Of a stretch of 32,820 bases of DNA, positions 1-7,207 are shown piece after piece. The DNA comes from DUUS01 sp964416365 (GTDB lineage Bacteria; Bacillota_I; Bacilli_A; RF39; UBA660). A model generated the notes under the pieces. That model was given only the letters and a program-made list of their open reading frames with translations, was not told the DNA's origin and searched no databases. Each line of letters starts with the position of its first letter. Positions within the stretch are counted from its first letter, which is position 1. Both the position numbers and the translations under genes were made by a program. The stretch spans positions 1-32,820 of the forward strand of contig CAYQDO010000006.1 of assembly GCA_964416365.1 (NCBI GenBank), in the 5' to 3' direction.

Positions 1-17
1 TTCAAGTGAAACTCTTA

Positions 18-369
18 TGGTGGAGCCGAGCAGATTTGAACTGCTGTCCAAAATATAAAAATATTACCGTCTACAAATTTAGATAGATTGTTATTTCACT
101 AGTATTTAAGAATCTATCAAAAAAATACTAGCTAAGCTTTAAATTTCATTTATAAATCAAAGCAAACTTATAAATATATCTCACTTATTATGACCCATTA
201 TATTACTCAGTGAGACTAGTAACATAACAGGGCTCTCAAGCTTTAATTAAGCAAATGAAAGAGCAGTTCTTTGATTAAAATTGTTATTTATTTTTAATTG
301 TGCTGTTAAGGTACAGCGAACCATTGCAGATAATATTTTCAATATTCTGTCGAAACCAATCACGGCCCC
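18..369 (-). ncRNA. ssrA: tmRNA (transfer-messenger RNA)
   Basis: Rescues stalled ribosomes by acting first as tRNA-Ala and then as a short mRNA that adds a degradation tag. On the minus strand the 5' end GGGGCCGTGATTGGTTTCGA (from 369) pairs with the 3' end CGGCTCCACCA (ending at 18) to form a seven-pair acceptor stem with one G-U pair. The TTCAAAT T-loop lies just before the 3' end and the CCA is encoded. About 352 nt, a normal length. It lies downstream of divIC in the same direction and has its own promoter. No terminator is visible in the 17 bases left at the window edge. Confidence 0.96.
247..303 (-). other. tmRNA proteolysis-tag reading frame
   Basis: Within the tmRNA, a frame starting at GCA (303) and ending at TAA (247) encodes AQLKINNNFNQRTALSFA. 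The alanine start codon and the short hydrophobic end fit known tags. The final FA resembles Mollicutes tags more than the LAA end common in Bacillus. The exact resume codon is inferred from the GCA and the downstream stop, not proven. Confidence 0.75.
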
Positions 370-378
370 GTGCAGCTA

Positions 379-407
379 ATTCTAACATAAATAATGATTT
401 TTATCAA
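379..407 (-). promoter_or_regulatory. Sigma-A-type promoter of ssrA
   Basis: On the minus strand TTGATA (402-407) and TAGAAT (379-384) are separated by exactly 17 bases, and the -10 lies nine bases upstream of the tmRNA 5' end. The promoter sits between the divIC stop codon and ssrA, so tmRNA can be made independently of divIC. Confidence 0.75.
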
Positions 408-408
408 A

Positions 409-696
409 TCACTCCTTAATTCGAATTATTAGTTCTCCATCTTTAGTATACATAAATTTTTCTCTAGCATACTTTGCTGCATAATCTGGGTCCTGTAATT
501 TTGTTACTTCACTGTTCAATTTTTTTTCATTAGAAAGTAATTCTTCGTATTTTTTTTCTAATTCATCTTTTGTTTTATAATTATCTAGTATTTTTGACCA
601 ATAATTATAAGTAAAAACTCCTAAATAGGATAAAACGATAACAATAAGTAATGACCAAATTAATAAACGTCTTTTATCTTTTTTAGAACATTTCAT
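409..696 (-). CDS. divIC: Cell-division protein DivIC/FtsB family
   Basis: A small bitopic membrane protein of the divisome that in relatives pairs with FtsL and DivIB to regulate septal wall synthesis. The 95-residue product has a basic cytoplasmic start (CSKKDKRR), one membrane helix (about residues 11-30), a coiled coil of E/K-rich heptads (about 40-68) and the family tail AAKYAREKFMYTKDGE. The ATG at 696 is chosen because GGGAG lies ten bases upstream; an in-frame GTG at 705 is only one base from it, too close. A TGCTATAAT extended -10-like sequence at 720-728 could give it its own promoter. Adjacent to yabP and yabQ as in B. subtilis, which supports DivIC rather than another FtsB-like protein. 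Confidence 0.9.
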   Translation of the reverse strand: MKCSKKDKRRLLIWSLLIVIVLSYLGVFTYNYWSKILDNYKTKDELEKKYEELLSNEKKLNSEVTKLQDPDYAAKYAREKFMYTKDGELIIRIKE

Positions 697-754
697 TTTG
701 GCCACACTCCCGTATAGTAATTATAGCATTAAAAACAGGTAATATTATTTATTC

Positions 755-1027
755 TTATTTAAAAATCATATCTTTACGTAAATTTGACAGATAATAAGAA
801 GTTATAAAACCAACTATTAACATTATTTTTAAATAAACATGAATTGCCCCACGGTTTAATATAAAAAGTAAGTAGACATAAGCGATAGTGATAGAAATAA
901 AATATATAAAATTGAGAAGATAATATGTTATTTTTCTTTTTTTTATTAGTTTGTTTAATAGCAGGTATAATATACAAGCAATAAAACCATACCCAAAGGA
1001 GATTAATAACAATAATAATTGTTTCAT
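755..1027 (-). CDS. yabQ: Spore cortex protein YabQ-like membrane protein
   Basis: In B. subtilis YabQ is an outer forespore membrane protein needed for cortex synthesis. This 90-residue product has an N-terminal hydrophobic segment (residues 3-25), a basic loop KLIKKRK, and two further membrane segments (about 35-56 and 65-82), the layout of the YabQ family, but it is much shorter than the B. subtilis protein. The sequence itself is weakly diagnostic; identity rests on membrane topology plus position between yabP and divIC. Its ATG overlaps the yabP stop (ATGA), so the two are translationally coupled. Confidence 0.75.
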   Translation of the reverse strand: MKQLLLLLISFGYGFIACILYLLLNKLIKKRKITYYLLNFIYFISITIAYVYLLFILNRGAIHVYLKIMLIVGFITSYYLSNLRKDMIFK

Positions 1028-1305
1028 TTAAATAGTTTACTAAATATTGAATTTTCCTTGTTTACGGTATCAGTGTAGGTAAAACTGTCAATTTTTCCTT
1101 TAATAGAAACATTGCCTTCAATAGTATCTAGTTTTATCATTTCCAAAGTACTGCCTTTAATAATGATGGTTCCCATGGAAGATTCTAATAGAAATTCTCG
1201 ATCATCAAAACTAACTATTTTTTTAATGCCGCTTATTACTATATTTTTACGATCATTGATTTTCACTACATGGGTAAAAGCCGGTACTTCAATCATTTTG
1301 TCCAT
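1024..1305 (-). CDS. yabP: Sporulation protein YabP (YabP/YqfC family)
   Basis: YabP is needed for spore cortex formation in B. subtilis, in the mother-cell compartment. The 93-residue product shows the family core: HVVKINDRKNIVISGIKKI, then SFDDREFLLESSMGTIIIKG, and a repeated beta pattern through VSIKGKIDSFTY. GGAGG lies eight bases upstream of the ATG at 1305. Coupled to yabQ by an ATGA overlap. The spoVG terminator separates it from spoVG, so it should have its own sporulation promoter; I could not identify one with confidence. Confidence 0.88.
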   Translation of the reverse strand: MDKMIEVPAFTHVVKINDRKNIVISGIKKIVSFDDREFLLESSMGTIIIKGSTLEMIKLDTIEGNVSIKGKIDSFTYTDTVNKENSIFSKLFK

Positions 1306-1341
1306 ATCTTGTCCTCCTAATAAAATAATATGTTAGGAGGC

Positions 1342-1367
1342 ATAAAAAAATTCGCATTACGCGAATT
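1342..1367 (-). terminator. Intrinsic terminator of spoVG
   Basis: Minus-strand hairpin AATTCGC-GTAAT-GCGAATT (1349-1367) is followed by a seven-T run. The stem overlaps the spoVG stop codon. Confidence 0.85.
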
Positions 1368-1623
1368 ATTCTGCTTTTTTATATTCTTCTAAAATAGCAT
1401 CTTCAAATAGTTTACGAATATCAGGATTGATTGGATGGGCTATATCTCTATAACCGCCAGTTGCTGTTTTGCGACTAGGCATAGCGATAAATAATCCGTT
1501 GTCACCTTCAATAATTCTGATGTCATGTACAGCAAATGAATCTTCGATTAATACTGAAGCGATTCCTTTCATTCGTGAACCTTCTTTTTCAACTTTACGG
1601 ACACTTACCGATGTGATTTCCAT
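1366..1623 (-). CDS. spoVG: SpoVG regulatory RNA/DNA-binding protein
   Basis: SpoVG is a small global regulator that binds nucleic acid and affects septation in sporulation, and virulence or capsule genes in non-sporulating relatives. The 85-residue product contains the hallmark stretches VRKVEKEGSRMKGIASVLIEDSFAVHDIRIIEG and FIAMPSRKTATGGYRDIAHPI in order; length is close to the usual 85-97. AGGAG lies eight bases before the ATG. A well-spaced sigma-A-type promoter lies upstream, and a terminator overlaps its stop, so it is probably monocistronic. B. subtilis spoVG uses sigma-H; I do not see a clear sigma-H promoter here. Confidence 0.97.
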   Translation of the reverse strand: MEITSVSVRKVEKEGSRMKGIASVLIEDSFAVHDIRIIEGDNGLFIAMPSRKTATGGYRDIAHPINPDIRKLFEDAILEEYKKAE

Positions 1624-1659
1624 AACATTACACTCCTTCTAAGTTTTCACTTAATCATA

Positions 1660-1688
1660 ATTTTAAAGCATTATTCAAAAAAATGCAA
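1660..1688 (-). promoter_or_regulatory. Promoter of spoVG
   Basis: Minus-strand TTGCAT (1683-1688), a 17-base spacer and TAAAAT (1660-1665), lying 37 bases upstream of the spoVG ATG. Good sigma-A match and perfect spacing. Confidence 0.7.
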
Positions 1689-1694
1689 CTTTTT

Positions 1695-1904
1695 TTATAA
1701 AAATGTTATCTGGATATCCTTAGCTAAGACATCGGAAAAACTGTAGCTTTTTCTTTCTATTCCATTACTGACAATAAAAACATGTGAATATATTTCAACA
1801 ACATTCCCATAAAAAACTTCGTTTCGATTACGGTTTTCCTTAGATACTACCTTTACTTCTTTATTTAAATGTTGATATATTTGACTCTTTATTGTTTCAA
1901 TCAT
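1695..1904 (-). CDS. veg: Veg protein
   Basis: Veg in B. subtilis is a small, highly expressed protein that stimulates biofilm matrix genes and affects spore germination; its biochemical role is not settled. The 69-residue product keeps the family core: an N-terminal helix IKSQIYQHLNKEVKVVSKENRNRNEVFYGNVVEIYSHVFIV and a final SYSFSDVLAKDIQITFL. It is shorter than the B. subtilis protein at both ends. Its ATG overlaps the yabG TGA, so it is probably cotranslated with yabG, unlike the strong separate veg transcript of B. subtilis. The ribosome-binding site is weak, consistent with coupling. Confidence 0.88.
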   Translation of the reverse strand: MIETIKSQIYQHLNKEVKVVSKENRNRNEVFYGNVVEIYSHVFIVSNGIERKSYSFSDVLAKDIQITFL

Positions 1905-2677
1905 CTTGGATACCCCACATACATTAAACCATTCCCCTTTATTCCACCCATGCCATCTGAGCCATATTTAGTTTTAGAAAGAGTACCTATTAAATCTACT
2001 GGTGTATTTTTTTCGGTTAATGCTACTGTAGTTGCAATAATAGCCGGGTCTAAAGCGTGAATATTTACCCTCTTTGGACTTGATGCGTAATTAGCACCGT
2101 TCTTTATTAATTCTTCATAATCACTTTGGCAAGCCCCAGCAATAATTACTAACTTATCATGACATTTCTCGTATTTTCTAGCTTGTTTGATTGATTCACA
2201 AAAATTTTTAGAATTCTTATAATTATTAACATTACTAGGATCACCATTACGGCGATAATAAGCGTCGTGTCCGGTTATTATAACTATATCGGGATTATAT
2301 TCTGTTAAATACTTATAAATTTTTTGTGGCAATAGTTCCTCCTTTATAATTTTCCCCACGGCTTTAATGTTCAATCTTTTATAAAAATTCATACATCTTT
2401 GCAAATAATCTGCATCTCCGTCAAAATGAAGAATTTTTGCAGGCATAAAAAAATATTCATTACGATCAAGTTGTTCGAGATCCTCACTTACTTTATCGAA
2501 ATCATCAATGCTGTTTTTTTCTTCATATATTTTTAAATCACTTATCGGGCTATCAGCATATAATCTGACATTGATTCCTTTAAGATAACACACTTCATCG
2601 ATTATATTTTGAATTTTAAAAATGGTGTCATGATTATGGCTTTCTCTAGTAACTAAGTCTCCCTTTTTAAATTTCAT
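1901..2677 (-). CDS. yabG: Sporulation-specific protease YabG
   Basis: YabG is a cysteine-type protease that processes spore coat proteins late in sporulation. The 258-residue product begins MKFKKGDLVTRESHNHD, then AKILHFDGDADYL, VIITGHDAYY and the conserved IIAGACQSDYEELI near residues 180-195, followed by HALDPAIIATTVALTEKNTPVDLI and a C-terminal SDGMGGIKG. His in GHDA and Cys in GACQS are plausible catalytic residues (inference). The ATG at 2677 has AGGTGA four bases upstream; an earlier in-frame start would run into the rsmA terminator. An upstream CATATAAT resembles a mother-cell or sigma-A -10, without a convincing -35. Order rsmA-yabG-veg matches B. subtilis. Confidence 0.95.
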   Translation of the reverse strand: MKFKKGDLVTRESHNHDTIFKIQNIIDEVCYLKGINVRLYADSPISDLKIYEEKNSIDDFDKVSEDLEQLDRNEYFFMPAKILHFDGDADYLQRCMNFYKRLNIKAVGKIIKEELLPQKIYKYLTEYNPDIVIITGHDAYYRRNGDPSNVNNYKNSKNFCESIKQARKYEKCHDKLVIIAGACQSDYEELIKNGANYASSPKRVNIHALDPAIIATTVALTEKNTPVDLIGTLSKTKYGSDGMGGIKGNGLMYVGYPR

Positions 2678-2708
2678 GAGCTCACCTAATAAATTATATG
2701 AAAATCCA

Positions 2709-2732
2709 TAAAAAAAATGCCTATAAGGCATT
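2709..2732 (-). terminator. Intrinsic terminator of rsmA
   Basis: Minus-strand hairpin AATGCC-TTATA-GGCATT (2716-2732) followed by an eight-T run. It overlaps the rsmA stop codon and separates rsmA from yabG, so yabG should have its own promoter. Confidence 0.88.
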
Positions 2733-3500
2733 AGTGATTTCTAGGAAAATTTCAATTGGTAATTCTTCTGCACGTACTAAATTGCTATAATTATTCTTAG
2801 TTAGTATTTCTTTAATTTTTGTTTGATCATAATTTTTTAAATTATTAAGTAAAGTTTTCCTTTTTTGTTTGAATGCATCACTTATTAACTTAAAGAATCT
2901 TTTTTCATTAGTAATTTTATATTTATTGTGAGTAATTAATTTAACTACTGAGCTTTCTACTTTGGGAGCGGGTATAAAAGAATTACGATTAACATCGAAA
3001 AGTTTAATTATTTGATAAAAATAATTTAGATATACAGTAATAAAACCGTAATTTTTATTTCCAGGTTTAGCAGCAAATCTTTCAGCTACTTCTTTTTGAA
3101 CCATAATTAGTATTTCTTTTGGGTTTAATTCTTCGATAGTTATTTTTTCAATTATAGGTGTAGTAATATAATAGGGAAGATTTCCAACAACATATAAATT
3201 TTTATATTGATATTTTTTTAAATCGTTTTTAACATCACGATTTAAAAAATCTTCATAAATTATTTTTAAGTTTGGACTTTTAATTTCATCTAGGTATTTT
3301 TTAGTTTCTAAATCTATTTCATAACCTATTAATTGGCAATTAAGTTTTACTAACTCCTTAGTTAAATTGCCACTGCCCATACCTATCTCAATTATTAAAT
3401 CATCTTTATCTACGTTTAAATTATTAATAATTTTATACAAAATATTTTTATCTATTAAAAAATTTTGTCCATATTTCTTTTTAAAATTAAATTTTGTCAT
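2721..3500 (-). CDS. rsmA: 16S rRNA dimethyladenosine transferase RsmA (KsgA)
   Basis: Dimethylates two adjacent adenosines at the 3' end of 16S rRNA using S-adenosylmethionine, late in 30S assembly. The 259-residue product has KKYGQNFLIDKNIL at its start, the SAM site IIEIGMGSGNLT (about 35-47), the catalytic NLPYYITTPI motif (about 106-115) and a small basic C-terminal domain ending near KQKRKTLLNNLKNY. ATG 3500 is preferred over an in-frame GTG nine bases earlier; neither has a strong ribosome-binding site. The rnmV gene that usually precedes it in Bacilli is absent here. Confidence 0.97.
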   Translation of the reverse strand: MTKFNFKKKYGQNFLIDKNILYKIINNLNVDKDDLIIEIGMGSGNLTKELVKLNCQLIGYEIDLETKKYLDEIKSPNLKIIYEDFLNRDVKNDLKKYQYKNLYVVGNLPYYITTPIIEKITIEELNPKEILIMVQKEVAERFAAKPGNKNYGFITVYLNYFYQIIKLFDVNRNSFIPAPKVESSVVKLITHNKYKITNEKRFFKLISDAFKQKRKTLLNNLKNYDQTKIKEILTKNNYSNLVRAEELPIEIFLEITNAL

Positions 3501-3524
3501 ATCTATCACATTAATATTTTAACA

Positions 3525-3550
3525 TAAAAAAAGATAATTTAATTATCTTT
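3525..3550 (-). terminator. Intrinsic terminator of the 3D-domain gene
   Basis: Minus-strand near-perfect palindrome AAAGATAA...TTATCTTT (3530-3550) followed by a T run at 3525-3529. The stem overlaps the stop codon of the 3D-domain gene. Confidence 0.85.
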
Positions 3551-4091
3551 CTTTGCCAAATCTTAATACATCATATTTTATATAATGTCTTCCAACACTA
3601 TTATAGGCATATTCTTCACTTTCTACAAGTAAATCTAAATCAGTTCCCGGTACCCCTCGATCTAGTACAATAGCTGTAACTTTATCATTAAATAAACCCG
3701 GTAATTCGAACTGCACTATGGAGCCACATGGCAAGTTTGTGGAAGATGCTACTATTCTAACTTGACCATACGTAGGATCATAATAACTGGTTGTGCGATT
3801 AGTTAGAACATCTTGACCATTACAGCCTAATCTACCACCACAAAGAGGACAATCAGCTGCATAGCCTGTCAAATCCCCATTAAAAGTATCAACTGGTGTA
3901 TATAAGTCTTTTTGAGTAATCTCTTCTAATTTTATTGCCATAGCGTGTAAATCCAATGTTTTATTCAAATTAGTATTTTCTGTTTTGTTAACATGTTTCA
4001 TTAAGCTTACTTGGGGGCATAAAGAAACAGCCAAAACTAAAATTATGGTTTTAATCAGGAAGTTAATTTTTGCTTTTTTTGTTTTTCCCAT
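3543..4091 (-). CDS. Secreted 3D-domain protein (YabE/YocH-type cell-wall protein)
   Basis: 3D domains are named for three conserved aspartates and are found in cell-wall lytic or spore-germination proteins such as YabE, YocH and MltA relatives. The 182-residue product has a basic start and one hydrophobic segment (about residues 8-28; signal peptide or anchor), a short linker, then the 3D domain from FNGDLTGYAADCPLCGGRLGC to TAIVLDRGVPGTDLDLLVES. Four cysteines (two CxxC-like pairs, CPLCGGRLGC) are unusual extras. No G5 or DUF348 domains, so it is a short version of YabE, at the yabE position between tatD and rsmA. ATG 4091 is chosen because GGTGGA lies about ten bases upstream; an ATG at 4109 has none. 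Confidence 0.88.
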   Translation of the reverse strand: MGKTKKAKINFLIKTIILVLAVSLCPQVSLMKHVNKTENTNLNKTLDLHAMAIKLEEITQKDLYTPVDTFNGDLTGYAADCPLCGGRLGCNGQDVLTNRTTSYYDPTYGQVRIVASSTNLPCGSIVQFELPGLFNDKVTAIVLDRGVPGTDLDLLVESEEYAYNSVGRHYIKYDVLRFGKER

Positions 4092-4132
4092 ACTCTTTAT
4101 TTCCACCATAATTTATTTTAGCACGCCATATG

Positions 4133-4882
4133 TTAAATGTCAAAAATATCCTGGAAATTAAGTTCTAATTCCTCTGATAATGCATTTAAATTTAGCTTAT
4201 ATATTTCAGCTAATTTATTGGCAGTATGAATTAAATATTTTGGCTCGTTTTTTTCTTTTCTTACGGGCTCTGGTGAGATATATGGTGCATCTGTCTCTAA
4301 TAGTATATGCTTTAATTCTATTTCTGATAATGTTTTTGGTAAGTTAGAATTCTTAAATGTTAGAATTCCATTAATGCCTAATTTAAAACCCAGTTTTAGA
4401 TATTCATTGGCTGTTTCTAAGCTTCCAGAAAAACAGTGAATAATTCCTTTTATTTGATGTTTTTTTAAATTATCAATTGTATCATTAGTTGCTTCGCGAC
4501 TATGAACTATTACTGGTTTGTTATTTTCTTCAGCTATTTCAAGCATTTTATTAAAAATATTGATTTGACCAGCTTTTTCTTCTTTAGTGTGATAATAATC
4601 TAGTCCTATTTCTCCAACGGCAATTATTTTTTCTTGATTAATATTTTCCACAATGAATTTTATTGTTTCATCAGCATTATTATGTATGCTGTCAGGATGA
4701 ATACCTAGTGCTCCGTACACATTAGGGTATTTTCGAACGAGTTCCATGACTTCTTTGTTACTTTTTAAATCATATCCGTTAATTATTATTCTTTTTATTT
4801 GATTTTGTAATAAGTTTTTCAAAATTTCATCGAAATTATCATACTCTAAAGATAGAACATGACAATGCGTATCAGTAAACAT
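4133..4882 (-). CDS. tatD: TatD-family metal-dependent DNase
   Basis: Metal-dependent nuclease of the amidohydrolase fold, with 3'-5' exonuclease activity in studied members. The 249-residue product shows metal ligands in order: TDTHCH (residues 3-8), GEIGLDYYH (Glu near 90), VIVHSREA (His near 125), GIIHCFSGS (His near 150) and LLETDAPY (Asp near 200). Full length. Its ATG shares a base with the metG stop (TAATG), so it is coupled to metG, as in B. subtilis metS-yabD. Confidence 0.96.
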   Translation of the reverse strand: MFTDTHCHVLSLEYDNFDEILKNLLQNQIKRIIINGYDLKSNKEVMELVRKYPNVYGALGIHPDSIHNNADETIKFIVENINQEKIIAVGEIGLDYYHTKEEKAGQINIFNKMLEIAEENNKPVIVHSREATNDTIDNLKKHQIKGIIHCFSGSLETANEYLKLGFKLGINGILTFKNSNLPKTLSEIELKHILLETDAPYISPEPVRKEKNEPKYLIHTANKLAEIYKLNLNALSEELELNFQDIFDI

Positions 4883-6408
4883 TATTTCGTCTCTATTCTT
4901 TCATAGATTATTTGAGATTCTTTAACTTGATATTCTTCAGTTTTTCCAAATTCTAGGTCATCAAAGCTAATGTTATCGGTAGCTAAAATATTTAATATTT
5001 TTTCGGCAGTATCAGGAATAAAAGCTTGTAAAAGAACTGCAGAAATTCTTATGCCTTCTAATATATTATATAAAATAGTAATTAAATATTTTTGATTATC
5101 TAAATCTTTTGCAACTATCCAGGGGGTCGTATCATCTATATATTTGTTACATTTTTTTAATAAATCCATAACTTCATTTAAAGCTTCATTTACTTTATAT
5201 TCATTCATTTTAGCTTTTACTGCATTTGGTAATCGCCTCATTTCGGTAATTAAGTTGTTATCAATTTCCCCGTTATTATCCAATTTGCTTGCTTTGCCAC
5301 TTAGATATTTGTTAGTCATTGATACGGTTCTAGTTACTAAATTACCTAAATTATTAACTAAATCTGAATTTGTGCGAGAGATTAAGGCTTCTTCTGAAAA
5401 GTTTCCATCATTACCAAAAGGCACTTCTTTTAAAGCAAAATATCTGACGGCATCTACTCCATAAGCGCTAACATATTCACGAGGGTCTTTATAATTACCC
5501 AAAGACTTAGATATTTTTCCTCCATCAATTATTAACCAGCCGTGTCCAAAAATTTGTTTTGGCAATGGAAGATCTAAAGCCATTAATAATGCTGGCCAAA
5601 TAATAGTATGAAATCTTACAATTTCTTTACCAACCAAATGCAAATCAGCAGGCCAAAATCTATCAAATAATGAAGTGTCGTTAGAAGTATATCCTAAAGA
5701 AGTAATATAATTTGACAAGGCGTCTATCCAAACATAAATAATATGTTTTTCGTCAAACGAAACAGGGATACCCCAAGTAAATGAACTACGTGAAACACAA
5801 AGGTCAGATAATCCAGGTTTTATGAAATTATTAATCATTTCATTTTTACGGGAAATTGGTTGAATAAAATCAGGATTATTTTCAATATATTCAGTTAATT
5901 GGTCTTGATATTTAGACAGTTTAAAGAAATAAGCTTCTTCAGACACTTCTTTAACTTCTCTTCCACAATCAGGACATTTGCCATCTGTTAATTGAGATTC
6001 AGTCCAAAAAGATTCACAAGGGGTACAATATAAACCTTTATATTCTCCTTTATAAATGTCTCCTTGCTTATATAGTTTTTCAAATATTTGTTGAACTGCT
6101 ACTATGTGCTTATCATCGGTAGTTCTTATAAAATAATCATAAGAAATTTTCAAAGTTTTCCATAAATCTTTAGCATTTTCAACAATTTCATCTACATAGT
6201 CTTTAGGTTTTTTATCAGCTTCTTTTGCTTTATTTTCGATTTTTTGGCCATGTTCATCAGTACCAGTTTGAAAGAACACGTCATAACCATCTAACCTTTT
6301 GAATCTAGCAATAGCATCAGCTATAATTGTTGTGTAACAATGGCCAATATGAAAATTGGCGCTAGGATAATAAATTGGGGTTGTAATATAAAATTTTTCT
6401 TTCAGCAT
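4882..6408 (-). CDS. metG: Methionyl-tRNA synthetase
   Basis: Charges tRNA-Met with methionine. The 508-residue product has the class I HIGH motif (FHIGHCYTT, about residues 20-23), a CP-domain zinc knuckle CTPC...CPDC (about 128-148), the KISKS version of KMSKS (near 300) and an alpha-helical anticodon-binding domain. It ends right after that domain (about residue 500) and lacks the C-terminal EMAPII-like tRNA-binding domain of the 664-residue B. subtilis enzyme. AGGAG lies eight bases before the ATG. A T-box leader precedes it, so expression should follow uncharged tRNA-Met. Confidence 0.98.
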   Translation of the reverse strand: MLKEKFYITTPIYYPSANFHIGHCYTTIIADAIARFKRLDGYDVFFQTGTDEHGQKIENKAKEADKKPKDYVDEIVENAKDLWKTLKISYDYFIRTTDDKHIVAVQQIFEKLYKQGDIYKGEYKGLYCTPCESFWTESQLTDGKCPDCGREVKEVSEEAYFFKLSKYQDQLTEYIENNPDFIQPISRKNEMINNFIKPGLSDLCVSRSSFTWGIPVSFDEKHIIYVWIDALSNYITSLGYTSNDTSLFDRFWPADLHLVGKEIVRFHTIIWPALLMALDLPLPKQIFGHGWLIIDGGKISKSLGNYKDPREYVSAYGVDAVRYFALKEVPFGNDGNFSEEALISRTNSDLVNNLGNLVTRTVSMTNKYLSGKASKLDNNGEIDNNLITEMRRLPNAVKAKMNEYKVNEALNEVMDLLKKCNKYIDDTTPWIVAKDLDNQKYLITILYNILEGIRISAVLLQAFIPDTAEKILNILATDNISFDDLEFGKTEEYQVKESQIIYERIETK

Positions 6409-6426
6409 TTTTTCACTCCTTCTAAC

Positions 6427-6487
6427 AAAAAAAATTCATAAACTAAGGACGAAATATTTTCCGTGGTACCACCTTAATTCATGAATT
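6427..6487 (-). terminator. T-box terminator / antiterminator switch
   Basis: The arm AATTCATGAATTAAGG (6472-6487) pairs, with G-U pairs, with CCTTAGTTTATGAATT (6433-6448), followed by a T run to 6427. The first arm contains the start of the T-box, so antiterminator and terminator are mutually exclusive. Confidence 0.88.
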
Positions 6488-6626
6488 ATCATGCTCTTTA
6501 AATCAATAACGCCGATTAAGCGGTTAAACTCCAGAGTCATCTTCGTTATTTTCATATCCTTCTTTGCACCAATCAGAAGTTCTCTATAATATAAAAATAA
6601 CTACTCATTCTTTCTTCGTTTAATAT
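6427..6626 (-). promoter_or_regulatory. T-box riboswitch (methionine) in the metG leader
   Basis: Minus-strand leader with the T-box sequence AAGGTGGTACCACGG (6461-6475). Stem I is framed by GTTATTTT pairing with AAAATAAC and GAGT pairing with ACTC; the internal loop has AGTA on the 5' side and GAAG-ATG on the 3' side, putting a methionine specifier codon at 6538-6540. CTGGAGTTTAACCG follows. Uncharged tRNA-Met is expected to pair with the specifier and the T-box bulge and favour readthrough. The 5' end is set from the candidate promoter. Confidence 0.93.
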
Positions 6627-6632
6627 GGCTGA

Positions 6633-6661
6633 ATATTATCATAAAATTTAATATAAATCAA
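6633..6661 (-). promoter_or_regulatory. Candidate promoter of the metG T-box leader
   Basis: Minus-strand TTGATT (6656-6661), 17-base spacer and TAATAT (6633-6638). The -10 matches only moderately. It overlaps the end of spoVT and would start the transcript near 6626, just before stem I. Confidence 0.5.
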
Positions 6662-7164
6662 GTTATATTTATATGATAACTTATTATCTCAGCAATCAGT
6701 TTACATAAATTCTCATTATTATCAACTTTTTTTTCACTATAAAGAATAACCAGACCAATGCTTTGAGAATTAGAAATAATTGATTCTAAAACAATATGCC
6801 CTTTTAAATTGATTTCATCATTGATACTTAGTTCCAACTTTATTGTACTTTCTCGATTTTTAGCGTAGTTTAAAATATCCTTATCCAATTTTAGATTTTG
6901 ATGTTTTTTACTACTGTATATTATATTCTCTAAATCAGTAATAATGATATCCAAATTCATTAGAAAATGGACTTTATCGCCCACTTTGGTAATAAATTCT
7001 AAATTATTGCCAATATAAGAATATTTAGATAAATTTATTTTTTTATCTACACAATTTATTATTAGACTTTCCCCATCTTGAATTTTTAACTTTTGTCTTA
7101 ATTCTTTAGGAATTACAATTCTACCTAATTCATCTATTTTTCGTACATATCCATTATCATTCAT
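6658..7164 (-). CDS. spoVT: Stage V sporulation transcription regulator SpoVT
   Basis: AbrB-family regulator that in B. subtilis tunes forespore sigma-G genes. The 168-residue product has an N-terminal AbrB DNA-binding domain (GYVRKIDELGRIVIPKELRQKLKIQDGESLII, residues 4-36) and a C-terminal GAF-like domain (about 52-165), the SpoVT layout and not the short AbrB layout. ATG 7164 is chosen because GTGGTG lies about six bases upstream; those GTGs are themselves in-frame candidate starts. It sits next to mfd, as in B. subtilis. The sequence ISYHINIT at its end is divergent. Confidence 0.93.
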   Translation of the reverse strand: MNDNGYVRKIDELGRIVIPKELRQKLKIQDGESLIINCVDKKINLSKYSYIGNNLEFITKVGDKVHFLMNLDIIITDLENIIYSSKKHQNLKLDKDILNYAKNRESTIKLELSINDEINLKGHIVLESIISNSQSIGLVILYSEKKVDNNENLCKLIAEIISYHINIT

Positions 7165-7207
7165 ATTAAACACCACTTATTTAGTATTGTGCCTAATAAA
7201 AATATTT

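Noticed and set aside
5784..5797. ACTACGTGAAACA half-match to parS in metG
   Set aside because: Only half of the dyad matches; likely coding chance.
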